NCBI GenBank assembly: GCA_021907015.1
Contig: CP091064.1
Coordinates: 558,001-622,000 of the forward strand
Reading direction: 5' to 3'
From: Pectobacterium sp. PL152
GTDB taxonomy: Bacteria > Pseudomonadota > Gammaproteobacteria > Enterobacterales > Enterobacteriaceae
DNA: 64,000 bases
Below, in pieces: positions 1-11,719 of this stretch. How positions within the stretch are numbered: the stretch's first letter is position 1; the number at the start of each line of letters is the position of its first letter. The notes beneath the pieces were generated by a model that saw only the letters and a list, made by a program, of their open reading frames with translations, made no database searches and had not been told where the DNA came from. The position numbers and the translations under genes were made by a program.

Positions 1-1
1 T

Positions 2-861
2 CTGGTTACCCAGAACAACCTGAACAAATCACAATCTTCTCTGGGCACCGCGATTGAGCGTTTGTCTTCTGGTCTGCGTATCAACAGTGCAAAAGACGAT
101 GCGGCTGGTCAAGCGATTGCTAACCGTATGACTGCGCAAGTTAAAGGTTTGACTCAGGCTGCACGTAATGCCAATGATGGTATCTCTCTGACGCAAACTG
201 CTGAAGGTAACTTGAACGAAATTAACAACAACTTGCAACGTATCCGTGAGTTGGCGGTTCAGGCAGCAAATGATACTAACGGTTCAACTGACCGTGATTC
301 TATCAAAACTGAAATGCAACAGCGTTTAGATGAGATTGACCGTGTTGCCAACTCCGCTTCATTCAACGGTAAAAAACTTCTAAATGCATCAGGTACTAGC
401 ATTAATATCCAAGTAGGTGCTAACACTGGTGCAGACGAAGTTATCACTATCGATTCAGGCGCACTGATTAATGCGACGACCACTTCAGGTTCAGGTAGCA
501 TTTCTGGTGTGGACGCTGCTGTTAGTGGTTTTGATGTTACTGCCACTGGTACTGGTGCTAGCGGCATTGGCGGTAGCGGTGGTATGGCTCAGAAGATTGT
601 GGATGCTGTTGATGCTGCACTGAAAGCGGTAGATACTGCACGTAGTAACTTGGGTGCAATCCAGAACCGTTTCGAATCCACGATCACCAACGTGAACAAC
701 ACCATCAACAACCTGTCCAACGCCCGTGGTCGAATCAGGATGCAGATTACGCAACGGAAGTGTCGAATATGAGTAAAGCCAACATCCTTCAACAGGCAGG
801 TACTTCTGTTCTGTCTCAGGCGAATCAGGTTCCTCAGACTGTATTGTCTCTGCTGCGTTAA
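2..861 (+). CDS. fliC: flagellin FliC (5' end outside window; one frameshift)
   Basis: Structural subunit of the flagellar filament, exported through the flagellar type III apparatus and polymerised under the FliD cap. The reading frame enters at base 2 with [11 protein letters not shown], so only about ten N-terminal residues are missing. The conserved D0/D1 N-domain ([18 protein letters not shown]) and the C-domain ending [11 protein letters not shown] are both present. The central variable part (about 430-590) is short and rich in Gly, Ser and Thr, so the protein is compact (about 295 residues). Near 737 one C is missing from what should read R-I-Q-D-A-D-Y; the true C-terminus continues in the shifted frame to the TAA at 859-861. 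Followed by a terminator and then by the modification island. Confidence 0.97.
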
Positions 862-886
862 TTGTCAGCGGTATAGGACATTTTAT

Positions 887-910
887 AACCCGGCTACATG
901 CTGGGTTTTT
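887..910 (+). terminator. Rho-independent terminator after fliC
   Basis: AACCCGGC and GCTGGGTT flank a 5-nt loop and run into a T tract, 26 bases after the fliC stop. It separates fliC from the glycosyltransferase gene, which therefore probably has its own promoter in 911-1019. I cannot identify that promoter. Confidence 0.8.
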
Positions 911-1019
911 ATGCTTCAAATACAGCAATAATTCGCGGGTTTATTAATAGGTAAACCCTCTTATTTTCTCGTAATATAACACTATTCACCTCTTTTCCTT
1001 CTACAGAAGGCATTCTGTT

Positions 1020-4000
1020 ATGCAACGTGTTTTTATCAGCACACTTCAGCTTACTGGTTATCAAGATGAAACATTAGTGATGTTGGATCTCATCAATGAG
1101 TTCCTTGATAGAGGTTGGCACGTCGATGTGTATTGCCATCAATATGATAACGAAATAAAAATGACTATTGATCAGCTATATGCAGGTAAAGCACTGTTTG
1201 TAACTGATAGCACAGAATATAAATTTATCGAGAACTATGAGCTTCTTTGGTTACAGTACACATCGTTGAACCCCAGTCTGCTGAACCGACTGCTGAACGG
1301 TGGTATGACAACAAATATTATTTTCGATCACCAAGCATTGCACAAAGGGAGACTACGCCAGCGGATATCCAATTGGAAAATCGATTGGCGAATAGGGTTT
1401 TAGTCGCCCTGCCCCGATTGAATGGCCTATTGCGTGACGGCGGTATTGAGCCATCAATTATTCAAGTCTTTCTAATCCTGTGTCTAAACGCGATGATGAA
1501 CAGGTGACCGAACGAGAAAAACTTGGTCTAAAAAATTGCTTGTGATCGCTAGTGCAAGTTCATCTATTTGGGATTCACTTGCAGATGAACTTTTGCTTCA
1601 TTCCGTTAGCTGCGATGTTCTTAATCAAGATCAATGGCTTCAAAGTGAACACCAGCAAGATTATGATGCCGTGCTGACGAGTGGTCGCATCGGCCAGTGT
1701 GTGTTGTACTCGGGCATTCCTGTCTATCTATATCGCGGTAGTGAGTTTATTGGTTATGTCGATACAGAGTTGACTGAAGGTAATGTGTTTCGTGAAGAAA
1801 CTGCAGGTAAAATGCTTTCAGCCAAAGAATTGGCGGGTGAGATTATTGCCGGTTACCAAAGTGCTGTGGAATACACACGCAGCAGCGAATGGCCTATTAT
1901 AAGATTCATTGGAATTTGCCAGCAGCACTGGACAAATTACTAAAGCAACTCCTACACCTGTTCTTAAAACCATAACCGATCAAGAGCTGCAAAGGCTTAC
2001 GCTCCATAATTTAACTTTGCGTGATAAAACCAAACCTTTTTATTCTGTTGATCAGTGGTTAACTGAACGGCTCATCAGCCCTGCTCGGCGTGATTTCTTA
2101 CAAGCGTTTATTCAAGCTTACCCAGAAATTGGTAATATTGGCGTGGTGATTATGGCTCAAGAAGGTGATGAGTCCTCGATATCAATGTCATTAGCTAGTG
2201 TGCAGTCGCAGTATTATGCTGCGAGCGAAGTCTATGTATTGACAAGTAACGTTGAAGGTCATAACCCCAATCCTGATAGTACCGTCTGGATATCTACTAA
2301 TACTGATACCAGCAATGCATTAAATGTGGTTATTAAGCAAGCATCGTCTTCATTTTTACTCATTCTGCCTACAGGTAAGCAACTTCTACCACATGCGTTG
2401 TTATTACTAGCAGAACACCGATTGCGTTTCCCTTCAGCTCGTGCATTCTATTTTGATGGAAGCGATTATTAAAGAGGGTAAAGCTGATAATCCTCTGCTG
2501 AAGCCCGAGTGCAATATCGATATGTTACGAAGCTACCCTTATATTGGGCGTAGTTTAGCTTTCGATGTGCCATCATTACGTTCACTAGGGAAGGGATTCC
2601 CTTGGTGGCGGCCTTGAGCTGTATGATGCTGTTTGGCAATTGATTGAACAAGAAGGCCCGCAAGCATTAGGGCATGTTCCTGAAGTGCTAGTCTACACGG
2701 AGCAAACATTGTTTGACTGGTTACGCAGTGGCGACGTGAGCAATGATTATTCATATGTCGTTCAACGTCACCTCACTCGTTGCAATATTGATGCGCACAT
2801 CGTTTCCGATGAGAAGGAGGAACGTGCCATATTCAATACCAACATATGCATAAACCGCTAGTATCGATCATTATCCCTACACGCGATCATCTCTCACTAA
2901 TCAGTCGCTGTATTGAAACGCTTATGGAGCAGACTTCGTATCCGCACTATGAATTATTGATTGTTGATAACCAGTCAACCGATCAGGTACTTGCCAGTAC
3001 CTTGGCAAGCTGCTGCCATGGGATTGCACAAATTCAGGTTTTATCATGGCCACATCCGTTTAATTTTCCGCCATAAATAATTTTGCTGCGGAAAAAGCAA
3101 AGGTAAAGTATTACTTTTTCTTAATAATGACACTGAAATCACGAATGGAAAGTGGTTGGAGGCCTTACTGAACCATGCGCTGCGCCCTGAGGTCGGAATT
3201 GTTGGTGCGAAATTAGCATTTGCAGATGGACGGATTCAGCATGGCGGTATTGTCTTGGGAATGAATGATAGTGCCGCGATTGCGTTTCAGGGGCACCTGC
3301 AGAGTCAAAAGGTTACATGAATCGCTTATGCGACGCATAATGTCAGTGCAGTGAGTGCGGCTTGCATGATGATGCGCCGTGATGTCTACTTTGAGCTAGG
3401 GGATTCGATGAACAACAATATCCTGTTTATTTTGGTGATGTCGATCTTGCGCTAAAAGCTCGGCAGCAAGGGTATTTGGTCGTTTGGACGCCGGATGCTG
3501 AATTGATTCATTTGGGGGAGCATCACGCTTATTGCAACGTTTTAATTTGCCCCCGCAACCGCAAATCGCAGACATTGATGCACTCTATGATCGTTGGTTA
3601 CCACAACTCACTAATGACCCATGCTATCATCCTGCTTATGGAAATATGCACCAGGTTTTGCATTAACGCCAGAAATGGCGCGCTTCCAGCAGCCATTGCC
3701 TGGGCGTCCATTACCTACGGTTATGGGCGTGCACTCTGATTGGCATGGTTGTAGTACAGAATAATACTTCCGTTTCAAGCATTAGAACGAGAAATGCATA
3801 TCGAAGGTGGCTTAAAACATGGTCTGATAAAGACGGTGGACGTCGCCGATATTGCACCTGATGTCGTCATTATTCAAGGTGCCGCTGGTGTGGCATTACC
3901 GACTGTTGCGGCTCAATATCGTAGATATACTAATGCTGCCGTTGTTGCTGAATTTGATGACTATATTCTTAATGTGCAATTAATAGTGGCAACAGAAAGA

Positions 4001-4678
4001 ACTTCTCTCAGAAATTGATTAAAATTTCCGTAAAGCGTTAGAATCTGTAGATTGGGTGGTTGTGTCGACACCTGCACTGGCAGAGGCTTATTCTAAGTAT
4101 CACACGGATATTCGTGTTGCTTACAACCGCTTACCGGCTTCATGGTGGAAGGGGCTTGTTAGTTTACGTCGACAAGGCAAAGAAACCCCGTGTTGGTTGG
4201 GCCGGTGGAAGTAGCCATAAGGGGATTTGGCGATTCTCCGTTCAGTCGTAAAGAAGTGGAAAATGAGGTTGAATGGGTCTTTATGGGGATGAAGCCGAAG
4301 GTGTAAAATGTGAGTTTCATGCTGGTGTCCCTATTGATTACTACCCACAAAAGACAGCGAGTTTGAACCTCGACCTGGCGTTGGTTCCGTTGGAATATAA
4401 TCAATTTAATGAGTGTAAAAGCAACTTGCGTTTGATGGAACTAGGTGCTTGTGGCGTTCCTGTTATTTGTACTGATATTGAGCCTTACCGTTGTGCTCTA
4501 CCAGTTACTCGTGTAGATAATCGCTTTAAAAAATTGGATGGATGCAATACGTATGCATCTCGCTGATATGGATGCAACAGAAAATATGGGTAATCAACTA
4601 CGGGATGCCGTTTATCAGAACTGGATGTTAGAAGGTGATGGCTTAACCGACTGGCTGCAAGCTTGGTTGCCAAAATAA
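1020..4678 (+). CDS. giant multidomain glycosyltransferase 1 (several frameshifts)
   Basis: About 1,220 residues once frames are joined. Order: an N-terminal nucleotide-sugar transferase-like region (1020-1940); a degenerate GT2-like region (about 2130-2840); a clear GT-A family 2 domain (about 2846-3540) with PLVSIIIPTRDHLSLI, IVDNQS and the LLFLNNDTE acceptor-site motif; and a GT-B/GT4-like C-terminus (about 3730-4678) with FDDYIL, VGWAGGSSHKG and LMELGACGVPVICTD. ATG at 1020 follows AGAAGG. The frame changes at roughly 1395, 1515, 1900, 2465, 2600, 2840, 3075, 3310, 3410, 3520, 3750, 3980, 4160, 4240 and 4535. Each break is explained by a single-base indel and the protein similarity resumes directly. 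Its place beside fliC suggests it builds the flagellin glycan. Acceptor and sugar donor cannot be read from sequence. Confidence 0.82.
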
Positions 4679-4690
4679 AAGGTCTCTAAA

Positions 4691-7600
4691 ATGAATCAGC
4701 AACTATTGGTTAGCATTGTTATTCCTGCTTATAAGTCTACTTTTTTGAAGAGGCATTACGGGCGCAATTAATCAAGATTACTTAAATATTGAAATTGTTA
4801 TTTTTGTGATGATAGCCGCAATGATGAAATTCAACTGATTGTTGAAAGATATAACAGAAATGTTAAATTTCCAATTAAATATTATCATAATGAATTTCAA
4901 TTATATGAGCAAAAAATCTCTTAAAGTGTGTTACTAAATCAAATGGATTTTTATATCAAACCATTGTATGATGATGATATATTAAGAAGAGAATTGTGTT
5001 AGGGAATTAGTTAATGCTATTGAAAAAGATGATAATATCTCTCTTGCTTCTTCCAGACGCCGCCGTATAGATGAATCAGGGATGTCTTTGGAAGATATAC
5101 CTGCTACATCACCACCATTTTATGATGGCGTGATTATTGAAGGGCAATCTCTTATTTCTTATCTTGCCGATTACCCGATAAATTTCATTGGGAGCCTAGT
5201 TGTATACTATGTAAAAAGATGACTTAATAAGTATTGGTGATAATTTTTCTCTATATTTGATGAGGCTAGCCAATTTCTTGGCGATTTATCTTTATATGTG
5301 AATTTATTACGGAACGGCAATTTCGCCTATTTTGCCTGAACCTTTATCTGATTTTAGAATATCAAACAGTCAAATTAGTCAACAGGCGAGAGAGCAAGAC
5401 ATCAACGAGTTATCTCGAAAAGTTAGTGAAAAATTTAGTGAGGAAATTCGTCAAGCTGGTTATTATACTGGGACCAAAGAAACAAATTTATTCGTAAATG
5501 CTGCATCATTAAATGAAAATGATGGATTTAATAAAAATTAACTTATTAAATAATATAATTGAATCATACTCTAAACTTGAAGAAACCTATAAAATAGGAA
5601 AGTGGTTAGATAAACGTGTTGTGCCAAGTTTACTAATTTCTCCTTCACTGCATTATCAAAACTGAGTGTTTCATTTTTGATAAAAATAGCTAACGTTAGA
5701 AATTTAAATAAAATAATAAGTTTTATTAAAAATGAAAATATCTATAATAATAAATTTTTTGAGTTCATTTTTTTGTCCCTGAAACATTGTTAAATGAAGA
5801 ACACTCAAATATCGGGAAAATGATTAAATATGAAAAATATAGTAGAATATATTAACAATCTTATCAAGGAAGGATTGTCGGATTGGATTATCATTATTAA
5901 TGAAAATGATGAATTCACATCAGAGGGGATTTTTCAATCTTACAATGTGCAGTAGAAGGTCATAATTTAGATGCAGTATACGGTGATGCAATTTATAAAA
6001 ATAAAAATGGTCATTTAGAAACGGCCTTTCTACCTGATTTTAATCTTGACCTATTTCTTAGTGTTCCAGAGATAACTACAAAACGTTGGTTATTCAAAAG
6101 TAAAACTTTACTAGAACTGGGTGGGTTTAGTAATAATTGTTTATCAGCGTTCGAATTAGAATATATCATAAAACTTATTGAAAATAAAGGGATTCAGGTT
6201 ATTGGGCATATTTCTGAACCATGGTTTTTATTTTTCCACCAGTGTTAAAAAGCAGGGAAGAAGAAATTGCTCTCCTGACACAGCATTTGAAAAATAGAGG
6301 ATACAGCGATGCTTATGTTCAGTCCCCATGGGAAGGTCGTTACCGTCTTCAATATAACCATGGGCATACTCCATTAGTATCAATAATTATTCCAACAAAG
6401 ATCAGTTACCGATGCTAAGACGTTGTGTAACATCGCTATTGGAGAAAACAAGTTATACGAATTATGAATTAATTATTGTAGATAATAATAGTGAAACTCA
6501 AGAAGCACTACTGTGGTTAGATGGAATTTCGAATATTGACCCAGAAAAGATAAAGGTATTGCGCTATCCGCACCCATTTAATTTTCTGCTATGAACAACG
6601 CCGCAGCCAAGATAGCCAATGGTGAATATTTTGTCTTATTAAATAATGATACTGCAATTATTCAAAATGATTGGCTGGAAAATTTATTGAATCATGGTTT
6701 ACGTCCAGAAGTCGGAATTGTTGGTGCTAAATTACTTTATCCTACTGGAAAAATACAACATGCAGGGGTTGTTTTAGGACTGCGTGGTCCCGCCGAACAT
6801 GTGTTTATTGGCAGCGGAATGGAAGATGAAGGATATTTATATCGTCTTCAAGTTGATCAAAATTATATAATTGTTACTGCTGCATGCTTCCTAGTAAGAA
6901 GATCAGTATATTTTGAGGTTGGTGGTCTAGATGAAGATGCTTTTAAAGTGTCGTATAATGATGTAGATTTTTGTCTAAAAATTCGGGAAATGGGATATCT
7001 GGCTGTGTGGACGCCACATTCTGTAGTAATGCATGAAGGGAGTGTAAGCCAGAGGCTGATTGATAGAATAGCCCAAGAAGCAAAAAAGTAAACGTTTTAT
7101 TGCTGAGCAAGACACCTTATATAAAAAATGGTTACCTTTGATAGGCAAAGACCCTTCATATAATATAAATTTGTCATTACTCGGTTACAAAACATCTGTT
7201 GATGTTGATGCGAGTGAATTGACATGGCTTCCTAAAACTCTACCTATAGTCATTCCGCATGTAGGCGAATGTATTTTCATGAACACAGTCGTCTATCAGT
7301 TCCATTTCAAAGATGAAGAGAAAAGACTTGTTAATGGTGCAGTCATAGACCGATTTTTATCTATCCCTGAAGTTTCACGTTATAATCCCAGTAGTATGAT
7401 TTTCAATCAACTACTGTATCTCTCTGACGATTTTTTCATATTTGGGCTGAAAGGACAAAGCGAATTGTAGGAACCTATATCGTATATGATTTGCATGAAT
7501 TACCATCCATCAGAATAGATGGTACCATTTTGAGTAAGATGAAAAACATTGATGGCTCTTATGGATCGTGTCATTGTATCTTCAAATGAACTGGCTAATT

Positions 7601-8213
7601 TTGTTTTGATAATAAAATTCACTCTGAAGTGGTGGTTTTACCGACAAAACTGGCTACAGATACTTGGCAAGTAAGTGAAGAAAATAAAGTGTTTAGAACT
7701 AAACCTAGAATTGGTTGGGTTGTAGATACGCTTCCTCCATTTATGGAAGATCTAGAGTTTTTCTATAATGTAGTAAAAACATTTGTGAATCAGGTTGACT
7801 GGGTTGTTGTGGGGAAATGTCCAGAAAGATTCAAGCCTTTTATGAGAGAAGTACACGATATTCCTAGAGCAAGAATATACGGAAAAAGTTTAGTATCATT
7901 AAATTTAGATATTGCAGTGATTCCACAAGTAAATAAATTTAGTTCATGTGAGCATAGTAGCAGTAGAGTGCTTGAACATGGGATCAGTGGCGTTCCTATA
8001 ATTTGTAGTTATATGCCAGACATTTATAAAGATCTTCCAATAGTTCAGCTGCCGAATAAGCATAGAGACTGGGTCAATATGATTAACATGCATTTATCGG
8101 ATCTCGGTGCATCCAAAAAACAAGGTCAAAGATTGCAGGAAGCTGTAGCAAAAGACTGGATCTTGGATAATGAGTACTTATGTACGTGGACTAAAATTTG
8201 GCTGCCAGATTAA
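4691..8213 (+). CDS. giant multidomain glycosyltransferase 2 (several frameshifts)
   Basis: About 1,170 residues when joined, starting 12 bases after the preceding gene, so probably cotranscribed. Domain 1 (4691-5540) is a GT2 (LVSIVIPAYKST, DDSRND, LYDDDILRRE). A degenerate region follows (5541-6240, ALxLPDFNLDLFLS-type). Domain 3 (about 6370-7090) is a second GT2 with PLVSIIIPTK, IVDNNSE, LLNNDTAI and DVDFCLKIREMGYLAVWTP. Domain 4 (7138-8213) is GT4-like, with GWVVDTLPP, SLNLDIAVIP and LEHGISGVPIICS. Domains 3-4 parallel the last two domains of the upstream protein, so the two genes are paralogues. Frames break at about 4745, 4800, 4920, 4960, 5000, 5210, 5255, 5310, 5540, 5660, 5770, 5835, 5930, 6235, 6400, 6590, 7085, 7465, 7555 and 7605. 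Role inferred: assembly of the flagellin glycan. Confidence 0.82.
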
Positions 8214-8230
8214 GTATTGAGTTTTTAGTT

Positions 8231-8290
8231 AACAACGAACAACGAACAACGAACAACGAACAACGAACAACGAACAACGAACAACGAACA
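8231..8290. repeat. 7-bp tandem repeat AACAACG, about 8.6 copies
   Basis: Eight perfect head-to-tail AACAACG units (8231-8286) plus a partial AACA. The array lies in the gap between the second glycosyltransferase stop (8213) and the aminotransferase start (8366). The copies are identical, as expected for a recently slipping microsatellite. The unit length is not a multiple of three, but the array is not inside a recognisable reading frame, so any effect would be on promoter spacing or mRNA rather than translation. Confidence 0.97.
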
Positions 8291-8365
8291 TAGTACCCTA
8301 GCGCATTGGTAGCTAAAAGCCAAGGGCGGTAGCGTCGATAAATCTGGTGCTATGAAAGGAACAAT

Positions 8366-9478
8366 ATGATGAAGAAACCAATATATGTGACTAGCCCTTT
8401 ATTACCACCTTTAGAGGAATTCATTCCTTACCTTGAAGAAATATGGGAAAATAAGTGGTTGACTAATAATGGACCTTTTCACCAGCAATTGGAGCAGTCT
8501 TTAGCTGAGTATCTTGGAGTGCAACATCTCAGTTTATTTTCTAACGGAACATTGGCTTTACTTACAGCATTACAAGCTTTGCGTATTACAGGAGAAGTCA
8601 TTACCACACCTTATTCTTTTGTCGCAACGTCGCATGCATTATTATGGAACAATTTAAAACCTGTATTTGTTGATATTGATCCAATTAATTGTAATATCGA
8701 TCCTGAAAAAATAGAAGAAGCTATTACACCGGCGACTTCAGCTATTTTACCCGTACATTGTTATGGAATTCCTACTAATGTTGAGCGTATTCAGGAAATA
8801 GCAGATATATATGGTTTAAAAGTTATTTATGATGCTGCTCATGCATTTGGTGTGAAGAAAGATAATATCAGTATTCTAAATCATGGCGATTTGTCAATTC
8901 TCAGCTTCCATGCTACTAAAGTTTTTAATACTATCGAAGGGGGCTATTATTTGCCCTGATGCAAAAACGAAAAAACGTATCGATTATCTTAAGAATTTTG
9001 GTTTTGCCGATGAAGTAACAGTTGTCGCACCAGGTATTAATGCAAAAATGAATGAAGTACAAGCAGCATTTGGCCTGCTTCAAATGAAACATATAGATGC
9101 GGCTTTGAGTAAAAGGAAAATATTTATCTACGATATTACGAGGAATTTAAAAGCTCCTGGAATTAGAATAATAGATATTCCTAAAGACACTGAATGGAAT
9201 TATTCATATTTCCCTGTTTTTTTTGAACAATGTATTGTTCACAAGAGAGATGAGATTTACTCATCAATGAAAGATGTTGGTATTTTTACTCGGCGATATT
9301 TTTACCCTTTGATTAGCTCATTTCCAATGTATCGAGGGCTTGATAGTGCAACGGTGAATAATCTATCAAATGCGGAAACATTAGCTAAGTCTGTATTATG
9401 CCTACCAATATATCCAGATCTAAATGAAGTTGAAATAGATAACGTTATTTCTTTTTTTTATTTCACGCTTATTGAATT
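8366..9478 (+). CDS. vioA: VioA-type PLP sugar aminotransferase (DegT/DnrJ/EryC1/StrS family)
   Basis: Predicted to transaminate dTDP-4-keto-6-deoxyglucose to dTDP-4-amino-4,6-dideoxyglucose (viosamine, Qui4N). Visible family features: FSNGTLALLTAL near residue 55, TTPYSFVATSHAL near 85, the PVHCYG and YDAAHAFG cofactor-binding motifs, and SFHATKVFNTIEGG, whose Lys forms the Schiff base. Near 8940 a G is missing from a G run; the frame resumes with AIICPDAKTKKR. Restoring one T in the T8 run near 9455 ends the protein at the TGA at 9476-9478; without it the frame reads on to 9530. AAAGGA (8355-8360) supports either ATG 8366 or ATG 8369. The downstream formyltransferase acts on the same kind of sugar, which supports the VioA call over other family members. 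Confidence 0.83.
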
Positions 9479-9730
9479 GATTGTGATAATTATTTTTAGG
9501 AAAAATAAAGTCATTTCTAATTGTTCTTGACGATTCAAATTTTTAATGACACCTATTCCTATTTTTTGTCATTATATTCGTTATTTAGCTTACGGCATAG
9601 TTGTATAAAATAACAGTTTGGAAGTTTTTATTTTACGAATCTATAGCTGATAGAAAACACAAAACAATTTTTTTCATTTTTAAAAATTAAAAATGAAAAC
9701 AACTGTTTGCTTTGATAAAAGAGGACAGAA

Positions 9731-10481
9731 ATGAATTATATTTTGAAGAATATAAAAAAAAGCATGTAAAATCTCCAACAAAAAGATTACTTGTTATTTC
9801 AGACAATAAAGAACTTTCACTTTTCTAAAAGTGAGCTTGGGAAAATTTTTCGAGCATCCGTTAAAAGTTGATTTTTGCTATACATCATTCAACCTAAACC
9901 CACAGCAAATGATTGAAATTGATGCGAAAAAGATAAATGTCAAAGATGAAGAAACGATAACTAGGATAATAGAAAATTATGATTTAGTTTTCAGCCTGCA
10001 CTGTAAGCAAATATTTCCTAATCGACTTGTTGAAAACGTATGCTGTATTAACTTTCACCCTGGACTAAACCATATAATCGAGGATGGTATCCTCAAGCTT
10101 TTTCAATAGTAAATGGTCTTCCAGTTGGTTCTACGATTCATTTAATGGATACTGAAGTAGATCATGGCGAAATTATCGATCAGAAAGAAGTTGAAATAAA
10201 AACATCAGATACTTCTTTTAGATGTTTATAGCAGAATAATTTCCGCCGAAAAAGAATTGATACGCGAAAACATTTTCAATATTATTGAAGGACTTTTCAA
10301 AACCACGAAGCCAAAGCAAATTGGTAACTACAATGGAATAAAAGAATATAAAGCATTATGCGAACTAAATTTAAAATCGATAGCAACATTTGGCGAGCAT
10401 TTAAATATATTGCGTGCAACTACTCATGGTGATTTTAAAATGCATATTTTTTTTGATGAAAATGGTAAAAGTATTTTGTAA
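9731..10481 (+). CDS. sugar-nucleotide N-formyltransferase (VioF/dTDP-Qui4N formyltransferase type)
   Basis: Predicted to transfer a formyl group from N10-formyltetrahydrofolate to the amine of a dTDP-4-amino-4,6-dideoxysugar. The N-terminus reads [14 protein letters not shown]. The catalytic core has INFHPGLN followed, after one missing C near 10072, by [19 protein letters not shown], then [14 protein letters not shown]. The Asn, His and Asp of the usual formyltransferase triad are therefore all present. The C-terminus THGDFK...FFDENGKSI is typical of the sugar formyltransferase group. Single-base losses occur in A and T runs near 9765 and 9820, near 10072 and near 10222. GAGGA precedes ATG 9731. 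The C-terminal ankyrin repeats of Providencia VioF are not seen. It follows vioA by about 250 AT-rich bases. Confidence 0.83.
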
Positions 10482-10916
10482 GGATTTTAATAGAAGAATC
10501 TTGTTAAATTAATTAAAACCATAGGTTTAAAAATCCTTACAGTATAAAATGTAGTTATTTAATTAACATGGTCACCTGATAAGTAAGCAGGGCAAGATCG
10601 CGAACGTTTCTTAAACGAATTATTGTTAACTATCAATCGATAATTGTATTATTAATCTTCATTAGAAGCGTTTTTCGGACAATATAGATTGATAATTGCC
10701 TAATCGAACAAAAAACAAGCACTCACACTCTCACCCTGGATAAGTAATTGTTTTATTAAGATAAAAATATTTTCAGACAATACAGTCATAACGAATTTTA
10801 TATTCCTTCAATTTTTTACTTTACCTTGATAAAATTTTGTCAAAGAGAAAAGACTTTATTTTCATCAGTGAAGTTATTAATTAATCATTTTTATAGTATA
10901 AAAGGATATGCAGTAT
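10482..10916. other. AT-rich intergenic region, no gene recognised
   Basis: About 435 bases of very AT-rich sequence between the formyltransferase and methyltransferase genes. Stops occur in every frame and I see no RNA gene, array or strong terminator. It may hold the promoter of the methyltransferase gene. Confidence 0.6.
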
Positions 10917-11590
10917 ATGATGAATCTTGATGATTTAAAAAAATTCTTAGAACACCCAGAATTGAAAGAATTAATTGAGCAGGTGGGATTCTGTTGGCCA
11001 AGAGTTTCTACAGGCCCAAATAAATTTGCCCGCAGAGATCGCTATGCCTCGGAAGGAAATATCATTTCATGAGCAAGTAAAACTCTTAGGTTATTTATGT
11101 TGGCTTGTATCTGATCTCCCGGAGATATTATTGAGATTGGTGTTTGGAAAGGGCGATCGATCTCATTTATGAGCCAAGTATGTCAAAGAAATCGGAGAAT
11201 TTTTGGTATAGATCCTATGGAATTACCAAATCAGGAAAAGGAACTTAATTTTTATCATGAAAAATATTTCCTGAAGTAAATCTGATTCGTGGATATTCAG
11301 AAAATTGCATAGATTTCGTTCAGTCCTTTAATCCCAAAACATTAGTGCTGCATATAGATGGCGGACATCAGGGGCGAAATGTGTTGCTTGATTTTCTTCT
11401 CTATTCTCCAACAGTCGTGAGTGGTGGATTCATTATTTTTGATGACTACCGTGATTACCAATACTCACCAGAAGTTGGCCCTGCGGTCGACTTACTGAGA
11501 ATTGGCGGTTACTTTAATGGATATGACGTAATTGGGAGTGTACCAGGATATGAAAATAGTTATCTATTACAAAAAAATAGTTATTACTAG
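10917..11590 (+). CDS. SAM-dependent O-methyltransferase (TylF/CmcI-like, Methyltransf_24 type)
   Basis: Class I methyltransferase. GDIIEIGVWKGRS is the SAM-binding glycine loop. LVLHIDGGHQGR and VSGGFIIFDDYRDY supply the acidic metal- or substrate-binding residues typical of macrocin/CmcI-type sugar O-methyltransferases. Three single-base losses break the frame near 10980, 11118 and 11272. Joined, the protein is about 225 residues. AAAGGA at 10901-10906 fits ATG 10917 or 10920 better than ATG 10908, which lies too close. As the last gene of the island it plausibly methylates the viosamine-type sugar or another residue of the flagellin glycan. The target hydroxyl is not deducible. Confidence 0.78.
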
Positions 11591-11640
11591 TGTAAAATCA
11601 TGAAAGCACTATTTTAGTCAAAAATTAACATTACATAACT

Positions 11641-11680
11641 GCCTGTTTTTCATGAATTTAATTCTAAAATGAAAACAGGC
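11641..11680 (+). terminator. hairpin terminator after methyltransferase gene
   Basis: GCCTGTTTTTCAT pairs with ATGAAAACAGGC, with one bulged T and a 15-nt loop, about 50 bases after the methyltransferase stop. The following bases are AT-rich rather than a pure T run. It marks the end of the modification island just before the IS3 insertion. Confidence 0.6.
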
Positions 11681-11719
11681 TATTATTATGTACTGACTTC
11701 ACTTGTAAGCGCACCCGTT

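Noticed and set aside
491-928. Open frame antisense to fliC
   Set aside because: It lies opposite the conserved flagellin C-domain, has no RBS and no recognisable similarity; a shadow of fliC codon bias.
8231-8290. CRISPR-like array
   Set aside because: Direct 7-bp repeats without spacers; this is a microsatellite.
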